Part shown: positions 1 through 6,917 of the stretch, one piece after another
Numbering within the stretch: the stretch's first letter is position 1
Layout: each line of letters opens with the position of its first letter
Translations under genes and position numbers: made by a program
DNA from: Bacteroidota bacterium
GTDB taxonomy: Bacteria > Bacteroidota > Bacteroidia > Chitinophagales > Chitinophagaceae
NCBI GenBank assembly: GCA_947447835.1
Contig: CANFLP010000050.1
Coordinates: 1-12,361, forward strand
DNA: 12,361 bases
Direction: 5' to 3'
Notes under the pieces: model-generated
Told to the model about the DNA's origin: nothing
Databases searched by the model: none
Seen by the model: the letters and a program-made list of their open reading frames with translations, nothing else

Positions 1-70
1 GGTCCCGAGCGGATTCGAACCGCTGTGGAAGCTTTTGCAGAGCTCTGCCTAGCCACTCGGCCACAGGACC
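1..70 (-). tRNA. tRNA-Cys (anticodon GCA)
   Basis: Read on the minus strand, the 70 bases fold into a complete cloverleaf. The acceptor stem is GGTCCTG with CGGGACC (one G-U pair), and the D stem is GCC/GGC. The anticodon stem is GAGCT/AGCTT with loop CTGCAAA, giving anticodon GCA for cysteine. The T arm is AGCGG, TTCGAAT, CCGCT. The variable loop is short (4 nt). The 3' end of the mature sequence lies exactly at the window edge, so whether CCA is encoded cannot be seen. It is transcribed away from the nucleoside phosphorylase gene. All arms are intact, so it should be functional. Confidence 0.96.
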
Positions 71-95
71 CTTTTGGGACGCGAAAATAACACAA

Positions 96-123
96 AGAAG
101 TTAATTATAAAAGAATTTTCCAA
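96..123 (-). promoter_or_regulatory. possible promoter of tRNA-Cys
   Basis: On the minus strand a TTG (complement of 121-123) is followed after 17 bases by TAACTTCT (complement of 96-103). This partly matches the Bacteroidota -33/-7 pattern TTG-N17-23-TAnnTTTG. It would start transcription about 20 bases before the mature tRNA. The -7 box is imperfect and a second candidate, TATTTTCG, lies closer to the tRNA, so this is tentative. Confidence 0.28.
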
Positions 124-147
124 CTAATACGATTTAAACGACATTTG

Positions 148-155
148 TACCTTAA
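148..155 (+). promoter_or_regulatory. possible -7 box for nucleoside phosphorylase
   Basis: TACCTTAA matches the first half of the Bacteroidota -7 consensus TAnnTTTG and ends 11 bases before the ATG at 167, which would give a very short leader. No TTG is found at the expected -33 distance, so support is weak. Confidence 0.22.
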
Positions 156-166
156 ATACCTATTAT

Positions 167-1042
167 ATGTCGGCAATTGGAGCGTCTGAACTAATTATTA
201 ATGATCGCGGAGCGGTTTACCATTTAAATGTAAGACCTGAAGAAATAGCGGATACAGTAATTACCGTGGGTGACCCGGAAAGAGTCGCATCGGTGAGTAA
301 ATACTTTGATCGTATCGAATATAAGTGTGAACATAGAGAATTTATTACGCATACGGGATATATAGGCAACAAAAGGCTGTCTGTTTTAAGTACTGGTATT
401 GGCCCAGATAATATTGATATTGCATTAAATGAAGTAGATGCGTTGGTCAATATTAATTTTGATACTAGAACTATCAATGAACAAAAAAAATCAGTTTCAA
501 TCATCAGAATGGGTACTTGTGGTTCTCTGCAAGGCGAAGTAGGTGTAGATCAATTAGTAGCTGGGACACACGGCTTAGGAATTGACAATTTGCTTCATTT
601 TTACAAATTGAGCAACAACGCCGAAGAACAATCAATTTTATCTGCTTTTGAGCAACACACTCAAATTACAGACTTTAAAATCCAACCCTATATCGCAAGT
701 GCCAGCGCAGGTTTAATTAAGCATTTTACCGAAGGTTATAGTCATGGCATTACAGTTACTTGCCCAGGCTTTTATGGCCCGCAAGGACGTATTTTAAGAC
801 TGCCTTTAAGCATGCCTAACCTAGTTGATCAAATGACTAGTTTCCGTCATGGCAATCACCATATTGCTAACTTTGAAATGGAGACAAGTGCGATTTATGG
901 ATTGTGTAATTTATTGGGACACCAATGTTTAAGTATTAATGTTATTATTGCCAATAGAGTGAAGAAAGAATATAGTAAAAACATGGCGAGCGCAGTTGAT
1001 CATATGATACAGAAAACATTAGGCATTATAGCATCAATCTAA
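167..1042 (+). CDS. uridine phosphorylase-like nucleoside phosphorylase
   Basis: This 291-residue protein belongs to the NP-I nucleoside phosphorylase family, cytosolic enzymes that split a nucleoside with phosphate into a free base and (deoxy)ribose-1-phosphate. Family motifs appear in order: GDPERV (35-40, phosphate site), STGIGPDN (75-82), IIRMGTCGS (112-120, phosphate-binding Arg114) and FEMETSAIYG (236-245, whose Met/Glu contact the ribose). FYGPQGR (202-208) matches the FYxxQxR stretch that holds the uracil-contacting Gln and Arg of E. coli Udp, so a pyrimidine, probably uridine, is the likely substrate. The protein is about 40 residues longer than E. coli Udp, partly from an N-terminal extension. 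It is first in a tight run with dapF and a Nudix gene and diverges from tRNA-Cys. The family is certain; substrate choice is inferred from the QxR pair. Confidence 0.9.
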   Translation: MSAIGASELIINDRGAVYHLNVRPEEIADTVITVGDPERVASVSKYFDRIEYKCEHREFITHTGYIGNKRLSVLSTGIGPDNIDIALNEVDALVNINFDTRTINEQKKSVSIIRMGTCGSLQGEVGVDQLVAGTHGLGIDNLLHFYKLSNNAEEQSILSAFEQHTQITDFKIQPYIASASAGLIKHFTEGYSHGITVTCPGFYGPQGRILRLPLSMPNLVDQMTSFRHGNHHIANFEMETSAIYGLCNLLGHQCLSINVIIANRVKKEYSKNMASAVDHMIQKTLGIIASI

Positions 1043-1060
1043 TAACAATAATATAGCATC

Positions 1061-1840
1061 ATGAATATTCAATTTTCAAAGTACCAAGGCACCGGAAACG
1101 ATTTTGTAGTTATTGATAATAGAGACGGAAGTATTTCTTTATCTAATCAACAAGTTGCATTTTTATGCGATCGCAGATTTGGTGTGGGTGGAGATGGATT
1201 GATGTTATTGGGAACAGCTACTGGATATGATTTTTCTATGACTTACTATAATGCAGATGGTACTGAGGGAACCATGTGCGGAAATGGAGGTAGATGTTTA
1301 GTGCAATTTGCACATGACAATGGCATTGTAAAAGAGCATTACAAATTTATTGCCATCGACGGTCCACACGAGGCTACTATTCATAATAACGGATGGGTGC
1401 ATTTAAAAATGAGTGATGTAAAATCGGTAGAAACAGGAGAAGGCTTTTTTGTAACCAATACCGGATCGCCTCATTTTATAAAAATAGTGCACGGTGTAGA
1501 ACAATTAGATGTATTTACAGAAGGAAAAGCCATTAGATATAACGACCGCTTTGCAAAGGAAGGCATCAATGTAAATTTCGTTGAACATCAACACGATCAT
1601 TTATTTGTGCGTACCTATGAAAGAGGTGTAGAAAATGAAACCTATAGTTGTGGCACTGGTGTGACTGCAGCTGCTATTACTTCTTGCTTACATAAGGAAG
1701 GAGAACATACTATTGCTATTCAAACACTAGGTGGCAAATTAGCTGTCAGCTTTAATAACCAAGGTGGCGGACACTTTCATCATATTTGGTTAAAAGGTCC
1801 TGGCACATTTGTTTACAAGGCTAGCATTCACGTAAAATAA
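1061..1840 (+). CDS. dapF: diaminopimelate epimerase
   Basis: DapF interconverts LL- and meso-diaminopimelate, without a cofactor, in the cytosol. The product feeds lysine synthesis and peptidoglycan cross-links. The 259-residue length is near the usual 260-280. The N-terminal motif GTGNDFVVIDN (10-20) is present. The first catalytic cysteine is Cys73 in MCGNGGRC (72-79), the same number as in E. coli. The second is Cys197 in SCGTG (196-200), preceded by the YERG signature (186-189). Both halves of the pseudo-symmetric epimerase fold are therefore complete. It starts 18 bases after the upstream phosphorylase gene, with an A/T-rich spacer and no Shine-Dalgarno sequence, and is followed 21 bases later by a Nudix gene. 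An operon is likely, though the three functions do not form one pathway. Confidence 0.97.
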   Translation: MNIQFSKYQGTGNDFVVIDNRDGSISLSNQQVAFLCDRRFGVGGDGLMLLGTATGYDFSMTYYNADGTEGTMCGNGGRCLVQFAHDNGIVKEHYKFIAIDGPHEATIHNNGWVHLKMSDVKSVETGEGFFVTNTGSPHFIKIVHGVEQLDVFTEGKAIRYNDRFAKEGINVNFVEHQHDHLFVRTYERGVENETYSCGTGVTAAAITSCLHKEGEHTIAIQTLGGKLAVSFNNQGGGHFHHIWLKGPGTFVYKASIHVK

Positions 1841-1861
1841 TTTGATTAAAACTATTGCAAT

Positions 1862-2326
1862 ATGGCATTATTTAATGTTAGAGTCTACGGAATATTAATA
1901 GACGACCAAGACAGATTATTAGTAAGTGACGAATTTATAAGAGGCAATTATATTACTAAATTGCCAGGAGGCGGATTAGAAATTGGCGAAGGTACAAGAG
2001 ACGGATTGGCGAGAGAATTTATGGAAGAAGCGAATTTAGAAGTAAATGTTGGAGAACATTTTTATACCACAGATTTCTTTCAAATATCTGCATTCAATAA
2101 TGTTGATCAGATTATTTCTATTTACTATTATGTCCATGCCAGCAGCACCAATGCAGTATTGACCAAGGAAAAAGCTTTTGATTTTTTACCTGAGCAAGTA
2201 GCTGATAAAAACGGCACTGCCGAACATTTAAGATGGATTTCTTTGAAGGACTTAAGTGAAGAAACAATGACACTCCCTATTGACAAAGTGGCTATTAAAA
2301 TGCTATTAAACAAAAAGCGATTCTGA
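1862..2326 (+). CDS. Nudix hydrolase
   Basis: This is a 154-residue cytosolic protein of single-domain Nudix size. Such enzymes cleave a nucleoside diphosphate linked to another moiety, using divalent metal. The Nudix box spans residues 37-59 and fits G-x5-E-x7-REUxEE: Gly37, Glu43, then REFMEE (51-56), with Glu52, Glu55 and Glu56 as metal ligands. The box ends ANL, so the usual Gly near its end is Asn58. Residues 4-21 form the expected first strands (LFNVRVYGILIDDQDRLLV region). Position after dapF with a 21-base spacer suggests co-transcription. The substrate cannot be told from sequence; housecleaning of modified nucleotides, or ADP-sugar or NDP-sugar hydrolysis, are all possible. It ends 25 bases before the convergent transporter gene. 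Confidence 0.9.
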   Translation: MALFNVRVYGILIDDQDRLLVSDEFIRGNYITKLPGGGLEIGEGTRDGLAREFMEEANLEVNVGEHFYTTDFFQISAFNNVDQIISIYYYVHASSTNAVLTKEKAFDFLPEQVADKNGTAEHLRWISLKDLSEETMTLPIDKVAIKMLLNKKRF

Positions 2327-2351
2327 TACGGTTCACTAAGTAATGAACTAG

Positions 2352-3137
2352 TTAAATTTCGTTCTCAATTCCCATCGCAGCTAATTTCATTTTTTTAGCA
2401 GTCTCATGTCCTAGGTATTTTTCAATGCTAGATTCTATAAAACTAATTGCTGGCGTTAAAATAATAGCCATTGTAAATTTATACATGTAGTTAACTATAC
2501 ATACTGCAATTACAAAACTCCAGGTCCAATTATTGCCTAATTTAAAAGCTATTACTAATACAACAAAGCTATCTACTAACTGGGACACCACTGTTGAACC
2601 AGTTGCTCTTAGCCAAGGCATCTTCTCCCCTGTTATCTTTTTAATTTTATGAAAAACAATTACGTCAATAAACTGACTCACTAAAAAGGCCACTAAACTT
2701 CCTAAAATAATCCACATCCCTTGTCCAAAAATAGCTTCAAATGCACCTTGCATGCTTGGCACCCCACTATCCACTTTTGAACCTACCCAAAATGTAGCTG
2801 GTGTAATACGCATGGCTAAATAAAACATTAAAAATGCATAGGCAATTAAACTTACTGCCGTAATGCTAATTCTTCTTACCGCTTTTGGACCATAATATTC
2901 ATTTACAATATCGGTGATGATAAATTCCAAGGGCCATAACAATACACCACATGTTAAATTAAAAGACAACCCCGATTGTCCTAAAATTGTAAAGTTGGCT
3001 GGCTTAATTCCCAATACCCCTTCTAAAGAAAATATCTTCCCTCCAATACATTCTGCAATAAGTGCATTGGCTACAAAAAAAGCAGTGATGCCTAAGAATA
3101 ATTTAGTGGGCTTGTCTTTTAGAATAGATTGTATCAT
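2352..3137 (-). CDS. queuosine precursor transporter (YhhQ/Vut_1 family)
   Basis: This 261-residue inner-membrane protein belongs to the Vut_1 (DUF165) family, of which E. coli YhhQ takes up the queuosine precursors preQ0 and preQ1 for tRNA wobble-base modification. The family hallmark TDIVNEYYG lies at residues 75-83, after the first helices and a WPLEF stretch. Later signatures are SQFIDVIVFHKIKK and STVVSQLVDS, the helix segments with conserved Asp and Gln. About six hydrophobic segments are visible. A 25-30 residue loop after helix 1 (about 37-60) makes it longer than the roughly 220 residues of YhhQ. It follows a small membrane-protein gene by 21 bases on the same strand, probably in one transcript. 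No queuosine synthesis gene is nearby. The family is clear; whether it carries preQ0, preQ1 or queuine is open. Confidence 0.92.
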   Translation of the reverse strand: MIQSILKDKPTKLFLGITAFFVANALIAECIGGKIFSLEGVLGIKPANFTILGQSGLSFNLTCGVLLWPLEFIITDIVNEYYGPKAVRRISITAVSLIAYAFLMFYLAMRITPATFWVGSKVDSGVPSMQGAFEAIFGQGMWIILGSLVAFLVSQFIDVIVFHKIKKITGEKMPWLRATGSTVVSQLVDSFVVLVIAFKLGNNWTWSFVIAVCIVNYMYKFTMAIILTPAISFIESSIEKYLGHETAKKMKLAAMGIENEI

Positions 3138-3158
3138 TTAATGTGATTGATTTTTAAA

Positions 3159-3455
3159 TTATATAACCGCAGCAGCTATTTGAACCAATAACATTAAAAC
3201 AATGAAAATTGTTTGCCACATAGGGATTTCAATGGCAGTTTTGGTTAGTTTTAATCCAATCAGCCAAATGACAAAACTAATATTAGCTACTGGGGCCATT
3301 TCCAGGCCTAATACCGCAATAAAATTGGCTAAAAAATCAGGTAATTTGAACCATTTTAACAGCATAATCATTAAGGAAAGGATGAAAAACACGTTGCAGA
3401 TAATGGCTAATCTGGCTATAAACGCAAAGAAGGATTTGTTAAAAATATTGTTCAT
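3159..3455 (-). CDS. small three-helix membrane protein, unknown function
   Basis: This 98-residue protein is not recognised as any named family. Three hydrophobic segments are visible at about 13-33, 44-67 and 77-97. They are joined by short polar turns (KWFKLPDF near 34-41; KLTKTAIEIP near 69-78), and the chain ends right at the last helix. The N-terminus has positive residues (Lys7, Arg15), consistent with an inside location. A plausible promoter (TTG-N18-TATCTTAA) lies just upstream and its stop is 21 bases before the queuosine-precursor transporter, so it is probably the first gene of a two-gene transcript. Minus-strand coding is preferred over an overlapping plus-strand frame because of the coherent transmembrane pattern, the promoter and the operon spacing. 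A role linked to the transporter would be guesswork. Confidence 0.72.
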   Translation of the reverse strand: MNNIFNKSFFAFIARLAIICNVFFILSLMIMLLKWFKLPDFLANFIAVLGLEMAPVANISFVIWLIGLKLTKTAIEIPMWQTIFIVLMLLVQIAAAVI

Positions 3456-3463
3456 AATATCGA

Positions 3464-3492
3464 TTAAGATACAAGATAAGAAAATTACTCAA
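3464..3492 (-). promoter_or_regulatory. promoter of the small membrane protein-transporter pair
   Basis: On the minus strand TTG (complement of 3490-3492) is followed after 18 bases by TATCTTAA (complement of 3464-3471). This resembles Bacteroidota TTG-N17-23-TAnnTTTG with the last two bases changed. The -7 box ends 8 bases before the ATG, predicting a leader of only a few bases. Confidence 0.45.
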
Positions 3493-3508
3493 AAAGCCTT
3501 TTTAGTCG

Positions 3509-3516
3509 TAGGTTTG
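3509..3516 (+). promoter_or_regulatory. -7 promoter box upstream of the YfhO-like gene
   Basis: TAGGTTTG is a full match to the Bacteroidota -7 consensus TAnnTTTG, ending 18 bases before the ATG at 3535. At the expected -33 distance there is only a TTAC-like stretch, not TTG. It is divergent from the promoter of the small membrane-protein gene and overlaps none of its core bases. Confidence 0.42.
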
Positions 3517-3534
3517 CCTCTATAATTTAAGCGT

Positions 3535-6015
3535 ATGACCAAGAACTTATTTAAGTCCGCCCTGCCTCATTTAATTGCCATTGCCATATTTGCAATTGTG
3601 GCAATTATTTATTGCAAACCTGCATTAGAAGGCAAGGTATTACAACAATCAGATATTACACAATGGAAGGGCATGGCACAAAATGCGCTAGCTTATAAAG
3701 AGCAGCATGGTCAAGCGCCATTATGGATTAATAATATGTTTGGAGGAATGCCTGCATATCAAATTACAGGTATCCCAGGCAATTCTTTTTCAATTGGCAC
3801 TTTAGATCGTGTTTTCACCTTGAATCTTCCAGGACCTATTGGCTTATTTTTCTTAGCAAGTATTTGTTTTTATTTTCTTGCACAGGTATTAGGCTTCAAT
3901 ACTATTCTTAGCATTATTGGTGCATTGGCTTATAGCTACGCAACATACAATCCAATCATAATTATAGTTGGGCATGAAACTAAAATGCATGCCATTGCTT
4001 ACCTGCCCTTCTTTATAGGATCTATCTTATTATTATTCAGAAAAAAATATATTGCTGGTACAATTTTAATCGCCATTTCTACGGCATTATTTGTTCAAGC
4101 CAACCATTTACAAATTACTTACTACGGTATTATTATCGTTTTCTTCATGTCCATCTATTTCTTAATCACATGGATAAAAGAAAAAGATTATGCACACATA
4201 ATTAAAACGCTTGGCTTAGCAGTAATCGCCGGCTTAATGGGATTGGCTGTAAACGCCCCAATATTAATTAGCACCTACGAATACGGCAAAGAATCAATTA
4301 GAGGTGGTAGCGCTTTAACAACAAAAGATAGCAAAACCACTGCTACAGGATTAAACAAGGACTATGCTTTTAGCTATAGCATGTTTACTTCAGAACCATT
4401 GGTGATGATGTTCCCGAATATATATGGCGGGTCAAGCGATCCTAATGTGTTGGATCCTGCAAATTCAAAAGCAATCGAAGTATTGCAACAAATGCAACCA
4501 CAAGTAGCACAACAATTACAGTCCTTTGTTCAATTTTATTGGGGAGGCATTGGCTTTACAGCAGGTCCTCCTTATGTAGGGATATTGATTTGCTTTTTTG
4601 CAATCATGGGATTAAGCGTTAAGTCCAATAAACATCGTTGGTGGATTGCTGCAACTATCATTTTTTCATTAATGTTGGCTGCCGGTTCATTTTTCTTGTC
4701 TTTCAATAGCTTCATGTTAGACCATCTACCGTTCTATAATAAGTTCCGTGCACCAAGTATGATTATTGTAGTACCTACTTTGTTATTAGGTGTTATGGCC
4801 TTATATGGCATGGATGCATTAACTAAAGAGACAAGTTGGAAAGATGTGTTCTCGAAATACAAACCTAGTTTTGTTGTTTTAGGATTGATCTTTGCTTCAG
4901 TGTTATTTATTTACATGACAAGTGACTTTAAAAGTGAAAATGAAAAGCATTTAATTACAACCATTGCGCAACTTCCAGATGCCAATCAAAAAGCAGCATT
5001 CCAAGCACCTGCCAATGATTTAGTCAACGCCATTGCTACAGACAGAAAATCTTTAATTGAAGGAGACCTTTTATACGCGATTCTCTTTTTAGCAGCCATT
5101 GCTGTTTTACTTTTTTTAGCTTTCAAAAAAATCATTAACCAAACTATTGTAACAGTAGCATTTGGCGTATTAGCTATGTTTGATTTATTCCATTTAAATA
5201 TCAAATACCTAAAGGCGGATAATTTTGTTGAAGCGGCAGATAGCGAAAATGCTTTTACTAAAACACCATTAGACATTGCGCTTGGAAAAGATACAAGTCA
5301 TTATCGCGTATTAGATTTAAGAGCGGGTATTCAAAATTCATTCAATGGCGGTGCCATTATTGCTTATCATCATAATACTGTGGGTGGATACAATCCAGCT
5401 AAGTTGAGTATTTACCAAGACTTAATTGAGAACCAATGGTACAAATTTCCTAACTGCTTGCCTACAATGAATATGATGAATACTAAATACATTATATCTG
5501 GTGATATGGCAAGAGATACCATTCCTAATCCGAATGCTTTAGGTAATGTTTGGTTTGTCAAAGGAGTGGAGTATAAAAAAGGGCCTGCAGAAGTAATGAG
5601 CCATTTAACTTATTTCAATCCAAAAGATACAGCTGTGATTGAGGAAAAAGATAAAGTTGCCGACTTAAGCAATATTCAGTTTGACGAGACAGCTAGCATC
5701 CAATTAGTAAAAAATGACAACGACGTAGTTACTTATACAAGCAATGCAAACAAAAAGCAATTGGCTATTTTTAGTGAGATCTATTACAAGTTAGGATGGA
5801 AAGCATATATCGATAATCAAGAGACGCCTATTATCAGAGCTAACTATGTTTTACGTGGCTTAATAGTGCCAGCTGGCAAACATGATATCAGATTTGAATT
5901 TAAACCTACAAGTATCTCAGCTGCTCAAACGGCGAGCACTTCGGTTTCTTGGATATTATGGTTGTCCATCATAGGAATTATTGCAAGTCCATTTGTTAAA
6001 AAGCAAAAAGATTAA
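3535..6015 (+). CDS. YfhO-family multi-pass membrane protein
   Basis: This 826-residue protein matches the large YfhO-like proteins common in Bacteroidota. An N-terminal signal-anchor helix (about 11-27) is followed by an extracytoplasmic loop with QQSDITQW (37-44). Asp40 sits where GT-C glycosyltransferases carry a catalytic Asp. About a dozen hydrophobic helices extend to near residue 558, with the family-typical stretch LPFYNKFRAPSM (about 398-410) between two of them. A soluble extracytoplasmic domain covers about 560-798, and a last helix (about 803-820) ends in a Lys-rich tail. Bacillus YfhO is proposed to transfer a sugar from a polyprenyl-phosphate donor to lipoteichoic acid. A lipid-linked sugar transferase is thus a reasonable inference here, but the acceptor is unknown. 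The stop codon overlaps the ATG of the next GT2 gene by one base (TAATG), suggesting translational coupling. Confidence 0.85.
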   Translation: MTKNLFKSALPHLIAIAIFAIVAIIYCKPALEGKVLQQSDITQWKGMAQNALAYKEQHGQAPLWINNMFGGMPAYQITGIPGNSFSIGTLDRVFTLNLPGPIGLFFLASICFYFLAQVLGFNTILSIIGALAYSYATYNPIIIIVGHETKMHAIAYLPFFIGSILLLFRKKYIAGTILIAISTALFVQANHLQITYYGIIIVFFMSIYFLITWIKEKDYAHIIKTLGLAVIAGLMGLAVNAPILISTYEYGKESIRGGSALTTKDSKTTATGLNKDYAFSYSMFTSEPLVMMFPNIYGGSSDPNVLDPANSKAIEVLQQMQPQVAQQLQSFVQFYWGGIGFTAGPPYVGILICFFAIMGLSVKSNKHRWWIAATIIFSLMLAAGSFFLSFNSFMLDHLPFYNKFRAPSMIIVVPTLLLGVMALYGMDALTKETSWKDVFSKYKPSFVVLGLIFASVLFIYMTSDFKSENEKHLITTIAQLPDANQKAAFQAPANDLVNAIATDRKSLIEGDLLYAILFLAAIAVLLFLAFKKIINQTIVTVAFGVLAMFDLFHLNIKYLKADNFVEAADSENAFTKTPLDIALGKDTSHYRVLDLRAGIQNSFNGGAIIAYHHNTVGGYNPAKLSIYQDLIENQWYKFPNCLPTMNMMNTKYIISGDMARDTIPNPNALGNVWFVKGVEYKKGPAEVMSHLTYFNPKDTAVIEEKDKVADLSNIQFDETASIQLVKNDNDVVTYTSNANKKQLAIFSEIYYKLGWKAYIDNQETPIIRANYVLRGLIVPAGKHDIRFEFKPTSISAAQTASTSVSWILWLSIIGIIASPFVKKQKD

Positions 6016-6917
6016 TGCTAATAAGTATTGTCATATGTAGTTACAACAGAGCTTCTTATATTGGGGATGCACTTACTAGTTTATATGAACAATCTAGTGG
6101 GTTAGACCATTTTGAAGCTATTATAGTAGATAACAATTCAACAGACAATACCACCGAAGTTTTTAACGCATGGCGAGCTTCGCATCCATTAGGCAACTTC
6201 ACGTATACTACCGAAACCCAACAAGGTGCTTCTTATGCCCGCAATACAGGCGCTAAATTAGCAAAAGGCACTTGGTTATGTTTTATGGATGATGATGCAG
6301 TAGCAACGGAGCATTATGTAAAAAATATTATTAGACATATTCAAGACCAACCATTTATAGTTGGATTTGGCGGACGCATTATTCCTAAATATGTACCAGC
6401 CGAACCTAAGTGGATGAGTTATTATGTCTCATCACTGGTTGGCAATTTTGACTACGCTCCTACTGCCTGCGCTTTTGAAAATGGGAAGTATCCATTAGAA
6501 TCTAATATGATTGTAAGTAAAGCTATATACGATCAGATTGGAGGATTTAATACAGCACTTCCTGGCGTAGTAGGCACTTTAAGAATTGGCGGCGAGGGTA
6601 AGGAATTATTTTTCAAGATCATGGCATTGGGACATGCCATATACTACGACCCCGCAATTTGTGTACACCATGTGGTAGAAGTCAAAAAGTTGACAAGCGA
6701 ATACATGTACCGCGTTGCAAGTGGAATTGGCAGAGGTGAGAAAACTAGAACAAAAACAATCTCACAAAAAGCATATTTACTTAAAATTGTAGAGTATCTA
6801 TTTAAACTTAGTGCTTCTGTTTTATTAGGTATTAAATATGCATTACAAGGAACACCAGCTAAATCATGGCCGGTGATTCAATTTAGAATTGATGCATTAA
6901 AAGGATTATTGCTCTAA
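6015..6917 (+). CDS. family 2 glycosyltransferase
   Basis: This 300-residue GT2 (GT-A fold) enzyme is expected to move a sugar from a nucleotide-sugar onto a lipid-linked or polysaccharide acceptor at the cytosolic membrane face. The N-terminal strand SIVICSYNR (4-12) and Asp39 in VDNNSTDNT bind the nucleotide. GASYARNTGA (71-80) is the usual segment before the metal-binding motif DDD (92-94). GGEGKELFFK, further on, fits the acceptor-side acidic motif. The C-terminus has one moderately hydrophobic stretch (around LFKLSASVLLGIKYAL) but not the paired helices of polyprenyl-phosphate sugar synthases. The start is fixed by the TAATG overlap with the YfhO-like gene, which implies shared translation. 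Its end overlaps the convergent FkbM gene by four bases (CTAA). Donor and acceptor cannot be deduced. Confidence 0.92.
   Translation: MLISIVICSYNRASYIGDALTSLYEQSSGLDHFEAIIVDNNSTDNTTEVFNAWRASHPLGNFTYTTETQQGASYARNTGAKLAKGTWLCFMDDDAVATEHYVKNIIRHIQDQPFIVGFGGRIIPKYVPAEPKWMSYYVSSLVGNFDYAPTACAFENGKYPLESNMIVSKAIYDQIGGFNTALPGVVGTLRIGGEGKELFFKIMALGHAIYYDPAICVHHVVEVKKLTSEYMYRVASGIGRGEKTRTKTISQKAYLLKIVEYLFKLSASVLLGIKYALQGTPAKSWPVIQFRIDALKGLLL

Noticed and set aside
217..504. Minus-strand open frame inside the nucleoside phosphorylase gene, and similar ones at 2128-2313 and 4986-5276
   Set aside because: Each lies wholly within a well-supported gene on the other strand and shows no recognisable domain, so they are treated as shadows.
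2331..2348. Short inverted repeat GTTCA/TGAAC between the convergent Nudix and transporter genes, possible terminator
   Set aside because: The stem is only five pairs with an eight-base loop and there is no T run on either side, so it could easily be chance.
3202..3525. Plus-strand open frame of 107 codons opposite the small membrane protein
   Set aside because: It overlaps the minus-strand three-helix protein and both divergent promoter regions, its composition is irregular, and the opposite frame has a coherent membrane pattern with operon spacing.
3138..3534. Possible preQ1 riboswitch for the queuosine-precursor transporter
   Set aside because: The 21-base gap before the transporter is too short, and the 79 bases before the small membrane-protein gene show no preQ1-I core such as an ACCCT-type stem with an A-rich tail; the predicted leader is also too short.
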